Positions 10,901 through 21,509 of a stretch of 64,000 bases of DNA are shown here, piece by piece. The notes under the pieces were generated by a model. It was not told the origin of the DNA. It saw nothing but the letters and a program-made list of their open reading frames with translations, and made no database searches. Each line of letters begins with the position of its first letter. Position 1 is the first letter of the stretch. The stretch lies in contig OZ024897.1 in NCBI GenBank assembly GCA_964017195.1, forward strand, positions 4,078,909-4,142,908, written 5' to 3'. The stretch comes from Siderastrea radians (Eukaryota; Cnidaria; Anthozoa; Scleractinia; Rhizangiidae). The translations under genes and the position numbers were made by a program.

Positions 10901-13525
10901 GAGTAAAACGCGTGTTTTGATTGGTGCTTATTATGCTTTATACAATGGACAGAGTAAAACACGTGTTTTGATTGGTGCTTATTATGCTTTATACAATGGA
11001 CAGAGTAAAACGGGCGTTTTCTTTGGTCTAGCGGAGTTTCTGATTGAAGTGCAGACGCACGAATGAGGTCATGATCGGCAAAGTTCTGCCCGCACAAATC
11101 ATCACTAGAAAGATTTTTAAAATCATTCCTAATTCTGTGCGGGATAACCGATGTCAACAAAATGTATAAAACAAGTAGATTCCACGTTGCCGTACACGTT
11201 TACTCTGATAACCCGCAGAGGACACCACGTTTTGACGTCATCCGTCTGTGCTTTAACAGAGTACACACGCTCGACTAAATGAAATCTATTTGTTAATTAA
11301 AATGTCCCTTCAACAACTTTCAGGTCGCATTCTCACCGGATGCTACTGGTTTTGTATCCTTATCTGGGTCTCAACTTACACCGCCAACCTAGCCGCCTTT
11401 TTCACCGTAAAGAACGCGGAACGTCCCATCAATAACCTTGAAGACCTCGCAAAGTCCACTTATGAAGTAGGAGTGTTAGCTTCGTCAGCTGTGGCTGAGG
11501 CATTCAAGAAAAGTCCACTTAAAACACAACAAAGAATTTGGCACCGAATGAAAGCTGCCGGAACTTTCCCTCAAACTACATATCAAGCTGTTCAGTGGGT
11601 CAGAGAAAGAGAAAAATTTGCGTTTATTCACGACGGACCAGAGCTCAGACACCTTGCCAACCAACCGCCCTGCGATCTCACTACACGTAAATACCACAAA
11701 TATTTAATGAATCATCATCATCATCATCATCATCATCATTTTTGTATTATTAGAGTTAAATTAACCTAAGCCATATTTACATATCAAGATTTCTTTGACA
11801 TTTCCTTGCTTGTTTTCACATCACTTTGTTGTAAAAAACTTGTCAAGGTATTTGATTGCTTAGCATGTGTGTTGGCAGGAATTGTGCCTTAAGGAGAACG
11901 GATTGTTCCACGAGCGAAAAGCCAGCAAATCCAATTAAAGGTCATTAAAACCTATTTGTAGGAGTCTTGGGATTATCAATCATCCTCTTAAAAGGGAAAA
12001 CAGTGATACTACATATGTTTGTACTCCAACATTCCATTTCATAAACCCATTCAACCCCGCGAGCAAAGCAAGTCAACCAATTGTAAATTTGGATGCCATC
12101 TGACTAATCAATAAAAATAAAGCTTCTGATCTGTACTGTCATCAAGAGTGATTTGTTTGTTTAGCTATTTTTGTCTGTCTGTCCGTTTGTTTGTTTATTT
12201 TTCCCTTCTTTTAAAATTTATCTTTTTGGTTTGATTCATTTGATTTCCTCATTCTTTTAGTTGTTTTCTTTTCCACTTTGTACTTGGGTGTTAACAGGAA
12301 CCTTGATAGCTTGGGTTGACGGGAAGCCCAGAATACAAATAGCCAGTAAATTCTGGAAACGGGTTTTTTTTTGTTTAAAGTTGCAGGTCTTACCAATGCT
12401 AAAGGAATTTCATTTGCTCTACAAGCAAATGATCCTCACACTATGGACTTCACATTGGCTATTTTACGACTTCAGGAGAATCATTTCATTGACGCGATCA
12501 GACGTAAATGGTGGGAAACCTCAAACAGGTGCCCTGAAGAAGAGAAAACAAGTATGAAAATTACCTTGTCCAGTTTCAGCACACATTGTATGAGTCTAAA
12601 GCAGCTTAATGCCTTTCCATTCAGGCTTCCCCCATCCAAACACTCCTGTTCATGGCATATCTGTTTCAGTACTTCCTAGTAGCTGTCTATATCACCTCTC
12701 CACACCTTCAATGGGCTCCCTCTTAATCTCTGTCCATTCTTGGGCCTACACACTGTTGTTCTTAACCTTTTTCCTGCTGTCAGAGATAAGGGCGACATGG
12801 TCAGCCCACTTCTACTTATTCTTGACACATGGGTGGTAACGTCCTGAAATCTTACTTCTCTCACTTATTGTAAAAACACAGTTTGAATTTACCTCACGAG
12901 GTGAACTAGTTCATGAGTAACCAACTTCAACGAGTTGGCCGTTAAGCTGTTTGATGAGTTTGAGTGTAATTTTGTCTTATGTTTTTTGTGTATGTTGTTT
13001 GAGGGGAAGGTATTCTTGTTGTTGTTTCTTTTGTTGTCGTTGCAAAGACGATAACCTCAGAACATTAAGTTCAGAGTATAATAGATGTGAACGGACGAAA
13101 TGTTTGTGTCCACTCTCCAATGGTACAAATGTTAAGTAACTTCATCATCTGTATCTTTGCGTCCTACTTTATTGGGTAAATTCCGTATGCCGAAACCACT
13201 TGAATAAAAGTTGATTGTTCAGGAATACTACCACGTTCTACAAAACGAAATTTCAGTGTTGAGTTGAATAGGTGAGAAATGTTTAATAAATCTCTCTTTT
13301 GTTTTAATTTCAGTACTTTCTAAAAAGAGAATTGGTCTGATGAGTATGGCTGGTGTATATATTGTGATGGCTGTTGGGATGGTTGTGGCATTCCTCACAC
13401 TGATCGCTGAGATTTACTGGAAGAGGAGAGGAACGAAAAAGCTTTATATGAACACAAGTCGAAAGTATGAAATTTTAATTGACTTTAAAAAGGCTTACAA
13501 ATGCGCCCTGGCGATAGCATGTTAA
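1902..13525 (+). CDS. Ionotropic glutamate receptor subunit, copy A (14 coding exons, intact)
   Basis: Ligand-gated cation channel subunit of the plasma membrane. Exons: 1902-1989, 3269-3403, 4392-4631, 5595-5800, 7166-7213, 7691-7801, 8179-8310, 8402-8506, 8607-8726, 9038-9232, 9623-9980, 11324-11686, 12381-12551, 13314-13525. All borders are GT-AG with matching phases; the total is 2484 nt, or 827 residues, normal for the family. Residues 1-22 look like a signal peptide and about 23-385 form the amino-terminal domain. S1 starts near 389 with EGYC at 413-416 and APLT...R at 466-474. M1 is about 515-536, the pore loop about 556-572 with Gln568 at the Q/R site, and M3 about 583-606 with TYTANLAAFF at 597-606. 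S2 includes Asp683, and M4 is about 769-792. The pore resembles AMPA/kainate receptors, while the agonist residues look more NMDA/GluN1-like. It may belong to a non-vertebrate class such as epsilon; the subfamily is uncertain. Confidence 0.93.
2010..2520. mobile_element. piggyBac-like nonautonomous element in intron 1 of copy A
   Basis: The ends are CCCTTTCACTACT and its inverse AGGAGTGAAAGGG, flanked on both sides by TTAA (2006-2009 and 2521-2524). Copy B has a single TTAA at the orthologous place, so this is a copy-A-specific insertion with its empty site preserved. TTAA targeting with CCC ends is typical of piggyBac. No transposase is present; the interior is a LINE tail fragment. It lies 21 bp downstream of exon 1. 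Confidence 0.88.
2094..2346 (+). mobile_element. LINE reverse-transcriptase C-terminal remnant inside the piggyBac-like element
   Basis: The + strand encodes about 80 residues ending at a stop near 2346. They include NYNLRSTRAF and KTNRFRDSF, the pattern seen at the C-terminus of CR1/L2-type non-LTR reverse transcriptases (LRS followed by KT.R...SF). The following 3' sequence shares CACGTAATTCAGTC and a terminal AATAAAC with the tail at 13959-14122, so both come from one LINE family. It is a dead fragment. Confidence 0.7.
2856..3131. mobile_element. Long-palindrome MITE (Mutator-like), intron 1 of copy A
   Basis: The two halves are inverted repeats over most of the element, with matching internal blocks such as CTCGCAAAACGACGTCTGAG and its inverse. 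The outer ends read TATTCTGAGAAAA (TAGCCTGAGAAAA in copy B) and TTTTCTCAGGCTA. The nine bases GAGAAGCAA flank both sides (2847-2855 and 3132-3140). Long inverted repeats with a 9-bp target duplication fit a Mutator-like MITE. It is also in copy B (29798-30078), so it predates the duplication. Confidence 0.85.
3683..4083. mobile_element. TTAA-flanked MITE with nested palindrome, intron 2 of copy A
   Basis: Ends GGACGGTGC and GCACCGTCC are flanked by TTAA on each side. Inside, two arms of roughly 64 bp (about 3752-3816 and 3889-3953) are inverted repeats of each other. The orthologous element lies at 31523-31921. The TTAA target suggests mobilisation by a piggyBac- or Kolobok-type transposase. 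Confidence 0.75.
5275..5490. repeat. Dispersed repeat, intron 4 of copy A
   Basis: This stretch resembles 16625-16880 of the same copy. Both contain GCGAAGTTCCTCTCTT, CTCGCGAAC and a block like TTGTAGTTGCTATCGCGACT or its variant. Copy B equivalents are at about 33190-33400 and 48200-48440. It is an unclassified interspersed repeat present before the duplication. Confidence 0.6.
5884..6275 (+). mobile_element. LINE reverse-transcriptase 3' remnant, intron 4 of copy A
   Basis: Two overlapping + frames encode recognisable pieces of a non-LTR reverse transcriptase C-terminus: LHWLPIKQLIVFKIL, then TYKVLNGLAPG, then LNQFKSKLKTHLF. The frame changes between pieces, so the copy is dead. The same remnant with its own further changes is in copy B (33804-34145), so insertion came before duplication. 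Confidence 0.85.
8809..8950. repeat. CAT-rich simple sequence in intron 9 of copy A
   Basis: The stretch is dominated by imperfect CAT/ATC trinucleotides. It lies between exon 9 and exon 10, and the counterpart is at about 36745-36890. No coding role is inferred. Confidence 0.7.
10840..11028. repeat. 51-bp tandem repeat, about 3.7 units, intron 11 of copy A
   Basis: Units begin at 10840, 10891, 10942 and 10993, each starting ACAATGGACAGAGTAAAAC; the last is partial. The period of 51 is a multiple of three, which produces spurious repetitive open frames on both strands. Copy B holds only about 2.7 units (39291-39430), so unit number changed after the duplication. Confidence 0.95.
11711..11741. 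repeat. (CAT)n microsatellite after exon 12 of copy A
   Basis: A pure run of ATC/CAT triplets begins 25 bp after the exon 12 donor. Copy B has only a few interrupted units at the same place (about 40070-40090). Confidence 0.9.
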
Positions 13526-13958
13526 TTACACAATCCCGTATAGTCTCATATGCCAAACATTGCTTTCCATTGATTGATTGCTTCTCAAAAGCCTCCCATT
13601 GTTCCAAATTCCTAGTTGACCAGCCAATTCACATTTACCCATCGGGTACCTATTTTTCTTTGTAGTCACACGCTCGTAGCAAATTTGCTTTTTTAAGTGC
13701 GCTGAGGAAAAGGATGCCTGTAGAACTGCCTAATTACCTTTCACGTGCAAACTGCTTACGTCTTACACGTTATCGTTAGCTAACTGTGACACTGAAATAG
13801 GGCCTTAAACAAACTAATTATCTTGCGTTAGACCAAAACCTGGTTCTTGCAATGATATCAATTCTCGGCCTCGTTCTCGTGATTCTATGAGTGGTAACTT
13901 ATAGTTATACTTTTACATTTATAGGTGACGTCAAGCACAGGACCCTGTTCAGCTCACA

Positions 13959-14122
13959 GACATATATTAGATTATATAGATTAGATTATAGATTAGATTA
14001 AATATAGATATAGCTTATATAGATTATATATATTCTATAGATTACTATTTCTTGTAACAGGCACGTAATTCAGTCGTTTAGACTGCGAAGTGAGTTTTCT
14101 CAATAAACGATTTACTACTACT
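13959..14122 (+). mobile_element. LINE 3' tail insertion, copy A only
   Basis: The insert is flanked by GCTCACA on both sides (13952-13958 and 14123-14129) and is absent from copy B. It starts with an AT-rich run of imperfect TTAGATTATAGA units. It then has CACGTAATTCAGTCGTTT, an AATAAAC-like signal and a short ACT repeat at its 3' end. The 3' block matches the LINE tail inside the piggyBac-like element near 2390-2450. It looks like a 5'-truncated retroposed copy. Confidence 0.75.
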
Positions 14123-14224
14123 GCTCACACTGCCTCATCTCCAGTTTTCACAGTTAAAAATAAAGAGAAGTATTAGACTAAGTATTTTTCCCAGATACCG
14201 CCCCATTAGTCGCTACTTGTTCAT

Positions 14225-14640
14225 ACACGAATATCAAGGCTCAGAGGGACAATTATGGTTACAATGTCCCGCCTTAAGATACAATGAGGGCAGTGATCAA
14301 GATGCAAAGACACAACTTTGGGCGAAATGTGTTGCCATAATATATGACACGGTGGGCAGTGATCAAGGCGCAAAGAGGCAACTTTGGGAGAAATGTCTTG
14401 CTTTAGAATACGACGTGAGGGAGGTCCTCAAAGTGCTTAGGATACAACGCGAGGCAGATTAAGATGTAGAGAGACAACTAAGGCAACGTCTCTTGCCTTA
14501 GTTAAGGCACGATGGCAGTGTTCAACGTAAAAAGAGACAATTTTGCCAAAAAGCTCATTGCCTTAGGATACAAAACAAGGGCAGTGGCTAGGGTGGAGAG
14601 AGACAAATTTGGCTATTTGGAGGTAAACTCGAAAGTACAT
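14225..14640. repeat. Degenerate ~65-bp tandem repeat, about 6 units, 3' of receptor copy A
   Basis: Units look like GTGATCAAGATGCAAAGAGA followed by ACTTTGGGCGAAATGTCTTG and a variable end. They diverge from each other by point and small length changes. Copy B has about two more units (45890-46440). Open frames on both strands arise from the near-66-bp period; I see no evidence of a gene. Confidence 0.85.
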
Positions 14641-14689
14641 GCTCCTTTGGCCACCACACACATCTGTAACCTTTGTTTTAATTTATTTA

Positions 14690-15075
14690 AAATAATAATT
14701 TACATAATATGAAAAATATAATAATGATGCTAAATACTTAATAATAGTAATGTACTAATAGTCTACCTATAGCAGGCAAACGCCTTTCTAAAAAGATATG
14801 TCTTTACTGTCCCTTTAAAAAGATTAAAATTACTTATAGCTCTAATGTTTGAAGGTAGTTTGTTCCAAAGTCCAGTGGCTGCCATCTGAAATGACCTATC
14901 TCCAAGAGTTTTCTTCGTTTTAGTTCTAGGTGACCGTAATAAGAGTTCTTTTGAAGATCGCAGATTATATTGTTGCTGTTCCTTTGTCTTAACTAAATTA
15001 CAAATATAAGATGGTGCAATACCATAAATTGCTTCAAAAGATATACTTGTACCATGTAAATTTCACGACTCTTTG
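14690..15075 (-). mobile_element. LINE reverse-transcriptase 3' remnant, minus strand
   Basis: The minus strand encodes YNLRSSKELLLRSPRTKTK, then ATGLWNKLPSNIRAISNF, then a short tail. This is the usual end of a CR1/L2-type reverse transcriptase. Copy B has lost about 230 bp of it: the region between AATGTACT and TCCTTTGTC (14755-14982 here) is missing at about 46553. Confidence 0.8.
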
Positions 15076-15317
15076 TCAATCGACCTTTTTCTGTAAATAG
15101 TGTAAAATAAAATGAGCCATGACCCATGGCAAAAATGTCTTCCCATAGGACACGACGTGATGGGAGTAATTAGGGGCCAGTGTTCTGAGATCTTTCCTCA
15201 GTTAGGATAATATTTTAAGTATGTATTAGCAACATGCCATCGTTTGTTTTACAACAATACTTGGGGCACACCTTAACTTAGGAGAGATTTTTTGAATCGG
15301 GCACCAGGACTAAATCT

Positions 15318-15560
15318 AGCCATAGATCTTGTTATCGCAACTACAAGATAAAAAAAAGCTGGGCTGATTTCATGGGAACAAAAATGGTATATTTGAAAAA
15401 AGAATATTTCGTATTGTGAGAGCAAATATTCTTAACCTGGGGTTCGTGTTAGCTTACTAGACTGTCTATGATCTTCAGGATGGGTACAGTGTGTGGTATC
15501 AAGTCTCTGGTTGTTGATCTGATTAGGTCAAATTACGGTGTAGCAGTATTGATCGTCTGT
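15318..15560. repeat. Dispersed repeat related to 16625-17000
   Basis: It contains TTATCGCAACTACAAGATAA and GCTGATTTCATGGGAAC, which parallel GCGATAGCAACTACGAGATA and GCTAATTTCATGGTAGG near 16840-16890. The counterpart in copy B starts near 46910. It is a noncoding interspersed repeat. Confidence 0.5.
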
Positions 15561-15689
15561 CAGTAATACCCGTCCCACGGAACGGGGAATCTCGTGGTTA
15601 TTGATGCTTTTTTGCTTGTTTGTTTGTTCGTTTTTTTTTAATTTCTACAAGGAGGGTTTTGTATAATATTTCACCAATATTTTCCTCTC

Positions 15690-15930
15690 CTTTTAATCAG
15701 GGTCCAAAGGGAGGGCTTTGGGGTGCTGGAGCCCCGAAATTTTTGTCGTGGAGCCCGGAGCCTGATTCCTTTCTCTACTTAAAGCCCGGACAGAAATTCT
15801 GATTCTGGCAAAATAGAACCCTGGAGTGGAGCGATGGGGCTCTAGAGCCCCGAATTTTCCGTCTGGGAGAACTGGAGCCCGAGTTTTTGAGGCCGGAGCC
15901 CTGGAGCCTTGAACCTCTTTGAAACCCTGT
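15690..15930. repeat. GGAGCCC-rich low-complexity segment, copy A
   Basis: Repeated GGAGCCC/GAGCCCGGAGCC words give long open frames on both strands without recognisable domains. The counterpart is about 47275-47510. It is treated as noncoding. Confidence 0.6.
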
Positions 15931-16624
15931 TTAATCAACAATGAAGTTTGATCTGATTCTCTAACTTTCTCTCTCTTGTCAGTCTCTCTTCTCGCGAGTT
16001 TTTCACATATAAATCTCGGTTTTTCATTACTTGTACCTGCCGTTGGGCTGATCATCGATCATCTTTTTTTTTTACCACTCACTGAACCTTTTATCTGGTG
16101 TACTACTTTATGACATGTCGTGACGTCACAAAGCAGCCATTTTGAATTTTGAGGCAGCCATCTTGAATCCCAAGCCTGCAGTCATACAGCTGACAATGAC
16201 GACATCGAAAAAAATACGAATTTGCTGTAAGAAGCATACTTAATCAAAACAAGCACACAAAAGTAAAGGATTCTCTTCTTCTTACAAACTAAGGGGAAAA
16301 AACTGAAAAAAAAAGACTGAACTAAGACAGAAAATAGTCAAAATACACTTCATGAGTAGACGGTTGCCATAGAAACGTCAATCATCACAGACACGTCATT
16401 GACACAGGAAAATTTTGTCTGATAAATTTTAGAAAGAGTCACAAGATTTGGTGATTATTCGTGATTATTCGACTAGCCGTTTAAAAGTTATAATTCGTTA
16501 AAGTCAGCGCGGGCACAATGTGCCCCCCCCCCCCCTGCCCAGGCTAAATAGGGTTATACAAAAACTGACCCCCTGGAACAGGCTAGGAATCATTGATATA
16601 CGACACAAAAAACCCCAGTAGACT

Positions 16625-16880
16625 ACATACACCTTAGTTATTAGATACACCAGCGCCTAAAAATAACATGCACCTAAACATAAAGTGTCTCCGACATAGC
16701 CCGATGATACAGCGAAGTTCCTCTCTTAGAATACGGACAATCTCGCGAACATTAGGGAATCTTCACGAGAGCTCAAGAAAATAACCACAAGAATGTGCTC
16801 AGGAATGCGCTTAACTCCATTACAATATCTCGTGGTTGCGATAGCAACTACGAGATAAAAAAAATTATGGCTAATTTCAT
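16625..16880. repeat. Dispersed repeat, second member in copy A
   Basis: It shares several blocks with 5275-5490, including the GCGAAGTTCCTCTCTT core. It is preceded near 16520 by a poly-C run that differs in length from the one in copy B near 48110. No gene is seen here. Confidence 0.6.
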
Positions 16881-17543
16881 GGTAGGGAAACCGACATATT
16901 TGAAAATCAAATATTTTGTATTGTGGGAGCGAATCAGGACTTTTCCTGCAAATCTCATTTCCAGATCTCTTTTTGTTCTGAGGATGTGATAAGTGCGACA
17001 ATATTGCAATGGGATAAAGATTTTCATCGTTTTGGTCCGATTTGCAGTATGTTAGCTTAACGATTTGAAGTAGGGTATCGATTCAACTGGTTAGACCTGA
17101 AATTGGGCGAGTAGACTGCGAGTAATCTCTAATTTTAGCAGTGGCGATTGTGGGGCGGGTGAAAAACACACACACGCGCGCACGAAATTTCGAGTGCCGA
17201 AATACTATAATATACTTTTTTTTCCAGTAATGGAGTGAATGTTTTAAACCCTCAGATGAATCAGGTAAGGAATGGTAATTGAGGGTATGTCTCATGATGA
17301 CTAATTTGAGTTTGTGCAGGTAACAAACTCTAGGATACGTGCATCGTAATCATTACAGGCGCCAGTGCATAATGATTACCGCTTGAGTACGTGCATGGCA
17401 ACGAGCGTGTCACAGCAGGTTTCAGTCATTTTGTAAATGGATACGACTCCACTCCTCTAATCCACTTCCTTCTGGATTGCAACTAAAACAAACTTCTTCG
17501 ATATTTATAACTTTCAGATGCCTAAGTGGATCAGTACTCGATA

Positions 17544-17814
17544 ATGAAACGTGCTGTCAGCTGCGATAAGGTGTTCGTCTTCGAGGTCAGTTTTCTCTTA
17601 TATATTTTGGTGATTTGTTTTTCGCTGCCGCAAGATCTCCTTACGGCGTCTTTCAACAATCCAAAAAACAACGAGGGTACAACTAACGAGGATTACGTCT
17701 TCAACAACGTTTATAACTCGGGCCTGAGCACTTCGAAAGCGCAAGAAAATCTCAAGTGGTTAAAAGCAGTTGAACAAAAGCTGAACGAGGTACATTGGAA
17801 AGGCCCATCGAAAG
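17544..17814 (+). pseudogene. Orphan exon 1 of a C-type lectin gene (copy A)
   Basis: The start codon at 17544 opens 90 codons that match exon 1 of the full lectin gene at 49044-49314. They have the same hydrophobic N-terminal segment, the neck ending LKAVEQKLNEVHWKGPSK and a donor at AAAG|GTAAAA. The exons that encode the lectin fold (51197-51364 and 52047-52297 for the intact gene) have no counterpart here, because copy A ends at 18352. As it stands the piece could give only a short secreted or membrane-anchored stub, or splice into unrelated sequence. The open frame is intact, so it may still be transcribed. Confidence 0.8.
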
Positions 17815-18824
17815 GTAAAATACACTGCTTAAAATCCTCCTGCATGGCCACAGTGCTGAATTTGCATTGTTTTCACTCTCGGAGTTTAGTACTTGAAAAA
17901 TCGTCAGCTTATTTGGGTGGTGTGTGGGAAGGTGGGGGGGGGAAGGTTGGATATGAGAAGGGTGGGAACCGCACGGAAGTGTTCAACAAATCTATGGGAG
18001 GCCGAAATACAGAGGGAAAGTAAAGAGGTATTTCCCAGATAGTGGAAAAGAGGCAGACCCCCCTCCTCCCACTCGCGCGCACCCTCTTCCCGTCACCTAC
18101 AAGACACGCGTTTCGACAGCGACCCCTGTCATTGTCAGTTTATACAAAGTTCGTTACATCTGAATTTAAATGAAACGTAAATACAATGTATGTAGTCAAA
18201 ACTTTCAAAATACTAGATTAAAGGAAGTGCGGTTTAACGTGCAGCACTCCACAAAAACAAGTAAGTAACCAAGAAAAACGCTAAAAGGAAAGAGACAGAG
18301 TAACATGATGCAAATGTTGATTTAAAACAGGCTTTTCCCAACAGATGAACATCGCAACACCAAATTACAGTATACCTCTCTGTCAAATTTTCGCGAGACC
18401 AGTATTCAGTGTTCTGCGTTTTCTAGAGGCAAATGATAGAAAAAATCTAATGACTAGATTTCCTGAAAATATATCAATCCCATTAATTAATGCTGGTTTA
18501 TTACCAGCCGTGTTGCCATGATAACAGTACTTACCCCAGTAAAACATATTTAAAAAATCTTTTTTAGTTGAAATTGCATCTTGCCAATTTTGGCCGCCCA
18601 ACTGCCAGTGGTTTGAAAATAACGATAAATAACGCATAGGTATAAAGAAACTGTGTTTGACCACCTTAAAAAGTGCTGACATGACATTTCTTAAGGCGAA
18701 GTGTTTTAGCAATTACTGGTCAAGAAAGAGCAATTCTGGTGTATTTTCTTATGTATACTCCATGCATACAACAATGTAACACAGTTAAACACATGGTTCT
18801 GCTCGGAATGGGACTGGCACTTAG

Positions 18825-19190
18825 TAAGGGGCTGTTTACATGGAGGGAGGAAGATACTAGCGTTTGGAAGATCCTAGAAGCCGAAACAACTCGGTCGGAG
18901 TGGTCACCAAGTGGAAAGGGTAAGCAAGATGAAATTGTTGGCCTTTAGCAGCTGAATGCCCGGCCGGGCCATGTCTGTTATTCTGTCCCTAATACTAGGA
19001 TCTTCCGAGCGAAGGTAGTTTACATGGTGCTAGGATCGTCCTAACACTCAGCTAGGAAGATCCTAGCTCTAGAAGATCCTAGCGCTAGGGCTGTAACCTG
19101 AATACAGAAAACAGATGACACTGGGATGATCCGCCTTCTAGGATATTCCTAGCACTTAGATCTTCCTCCCACCGTGTAAACAGCCCCTTA
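18825..19190. mobile_element. MITE with TAAGGGGCTGTTTACA ends
   Basis: The terminal inverted repeats pair TAAGGGGCTGTTTACATGG with its near-perfect inverse at the right end and continue into GGGAGGAAGAT. Inside are several short inverted AGGATCTTCC / GGAAGATCCT words. The GGGGCTGTT end is reminiscent of PIF/Harbinger-type elements, but a clean target duplication is not visible, so the superfamily is uncertain. Confidence 0.75.
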
Positions 19191-19795
19191 TTCATGCACG
19201 TAATTCCAATTTGGCTCAAATTTCATGTCGTACTTATCATGGTCTCTGTCAATTTAGGTAGCATTGTACGTCTGCGCTTTTGTCCTTAAACCACCACTGC
19301 TATCGCTAGGACGAAAAATTGCAGGCTGGTGACCAATCCCCGCTGTTCTGCTCTATTAAAAGGCTGATCTCGCCACTTCAGAGGGCTCGGTATAGAACAT
19401 TTGTGCAGACTCCTCCTCTATCAATTAACTGAATAGGCGTTTTCATTGCTAAGTAACGACTACACTTGAGAAGTGCGGTTCCCAGAAGCAGCACTCCATC
19501 GTCGTTATCCTGTTTCAAGAGGATATGTTGGTTAAAAAAAAAAAACACCATGGAAGCTAAACGCTGCTTTTCTTGAAGCCACATGTCGATAATTTACACT
19601 TAACAAGAAATAAACGTAACCGTAAAAGATTTCTCTCGTCTTTTTGGAAAGCATTTTTACTGCTTATTTGAGGGAACATTTTGAAGGTCTGCAAAAGCAA
19701 AATATAGCGTAAAATAAAGTTACTGAAAACCGCATCGCTAAGCTAATAATCTGAAATTAATGCTGACACTGATCATGGATTAGCTCATACAGCTG

Positions 19796-19896
19796 GCTTT
19801 GAGCCAACCTCGTTCCCAGGGTATCTCTTCTTCCCGTCCCCTGGAGTGAAAGAGAAACGGGAGGAAAAGAGACCCTGGGAACGAGTTTGGCTTTGA
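19796..19896. repeat. Short palindromic repeat (CTCGTTCCCAGGG arms)
   Basis: The left arm contains CCTCGTTCCCAGGG and the right arm contains CCCTGGGAACGAG, extending outward to GGCTTTGA on both sides. About 100 bp in total. It is probably a small foldback MITE. Confidence 0.7.
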
Positions 19897-21509
19897 ACAA
19901 CCATGCTTTGGCGCTTGTGCTGTTTCACTGGAATTGTAAGTCAACAAGGTGGGGCTGCAGGATATTTAAAACAAACTGACGCTTATTACTAGTCCCCCTC
20001 CTCTTTCGCAGTGTTTTGTGCAAAAGCATCCAGGAGCATTTAAATGTTTTGTTCTTTTTTGTCACTATAGGCGTGGAGAATGCTTTATTTAAACGGAAGC
20101 TGAAACTGTGGTTTTCAGCTTTGTATGATCTGAGACCATAAGAGGTGTGGTAATTTTGCGCGTTCTTAACAAATCCTTTAAAGGAAGGGCTATTACTTAA
20201 CCCTACGTCTATCACAAGGCCGAACGTGACGTCCCAGAAAAAGAAAACGTTTAGAGTGCCTCAGTTTTCCAATAGGCTAAACAATAGTTTTTGTCGCCTT
20301 TGGGAGCAAAACTCATTGTTCAACGAACAATGAACTCTGACAAAAGTCGGTTTAACTTGCTTCCCTCATTTCAGTTAAGAGATAACTCGAGCTATCGTCA
20401 ACTTCCTCTTCCGGTGACGGTTTGAGTTATCAAGATTCCAGCGCCGCTTTGGCGAGACCATTTGACACTTGCTACAACTTGTCGAATGATAGGTTCATTA
20501 AAAACAATGGGCAAGAAAAAAATGAAACTTCCAAAGTTTTAAAGCACAATTTTTTTTGGAAACGTATTGTATATATATTTAGAAAATAAAAGCTTTTTTT
20601 TCTAGGCCATGCAAGCTCCTCCCCAGTTAGCGCGGGTATGCTTTGCAGATTTTTTGATGGGCCAGCGAGGAGCCTGCTCAAATAATCCGTTTTGAGCCTA
20701 ATAATAAGTGAGATCAGACTAAGGAGCTAAAGAGATGGGTTTGGCCTGCGAACCGTACTTATTTTAAGCCGCAATAGTGATAGTAGCGGATAAATAAAAT
20801 GCTACCTTTCTTGGCTATGATGTGTATGAACACACCAACCGTTCAACAAATCCCTATTACCTTGCAGCACTTTGATACTTCTGGTCTGTTGCTTTGACTT
20901 TCTCTGGCAGGGAAATACAGAAATAATATTGCTGTGGCCGCGATGCTCCAATTATCTTGTTAGCAAGGGTGCTATAATGAAACCTTATATTTATGTGGTT
21001 GCCCATAGGATAAGAACATAGCGAGTCTAGCTCTATATTTGAACGCCGACACACCCAATTGCCATTTAGTGCAAGAACTACTTAAAAGCCAATCCCATTC
21101 CGAGAAAAACCATGTCGTGTTACATTATCATAGGCCTGTGAAATGTATCAGAAAATATGTCAGAGTTACTTCTTCTTGACTTTTATTGGTAAGGCAATGC
21201 GCTATGCCATCCCCTCTTTAACCAGTGAAGTGGAGATTATGAAGGAAAAATGAAAAAGACGTGGATTCTCCGACTGGGCCTGGAACTGGTATGTGTCGGT
21301 TGTGGTCGATACGTAGATCTCTATGGAGTCAGTGAATTCGTGAATTCTCTTAGTGTTCAAGTTTATATCGCTTGAGCAGTCTTAAAGTAAAACCTCGTAG
21401 AGCGATTGCCTTCAGGATTTTTTCTGTCCCCAACCGTGTTCATCTCTATCAAAGTGACGTCATGTGAAAAGAGACCAGTAACCTAAGTAGAGTCCAACTA
21501 TACAGAAAC

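Larger units (their letters stand above)
1..18352. repeat. Tandem segmental duplication, copy A
   Basis: This block is colinear and highly similar to 25094-50134. It covers the upstream region, the whole receptor gene, its 3' flank and lectin exon 1. Similarity begins at the window edge, so the true left end may lie outside. It stops at 18352, shortly after a shared run reading CAACAGATGAACAT. Coding exons of the two copies differ by only a few percent. Introns differ mainly by discrete insertions and repeat-number changes. The offset grows from 25093 at the left end to about 31500 at the lectin exon, because copy B gained more insertions. Confidence 0.95.

Noticed and set aside
10840..11028. 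CRISPR-like array
   Set aside because: Units are contiguous with no unique spacers, and the genome is eukaryotic.
10786..11160. 124-codon minus-strand repetitive protein
   Set aside because: It is produced entirely by the 51-bp tandem repeat, whose period is divisible by three.
11700..11769. Histidine-rich C-terminus of the receptor
   Set aside because: It arises only if intron 12 is retained; the donor at 11687 and exon 13 at 12381 give the expected S2 continuation.
15693..16055. 120-codon minus-strand open frame
   Set aside because: It lies in GGAGCCC-rich low-complexity sequence and has no recognisable domain; the similar frame in copy B reflects the duplication only.
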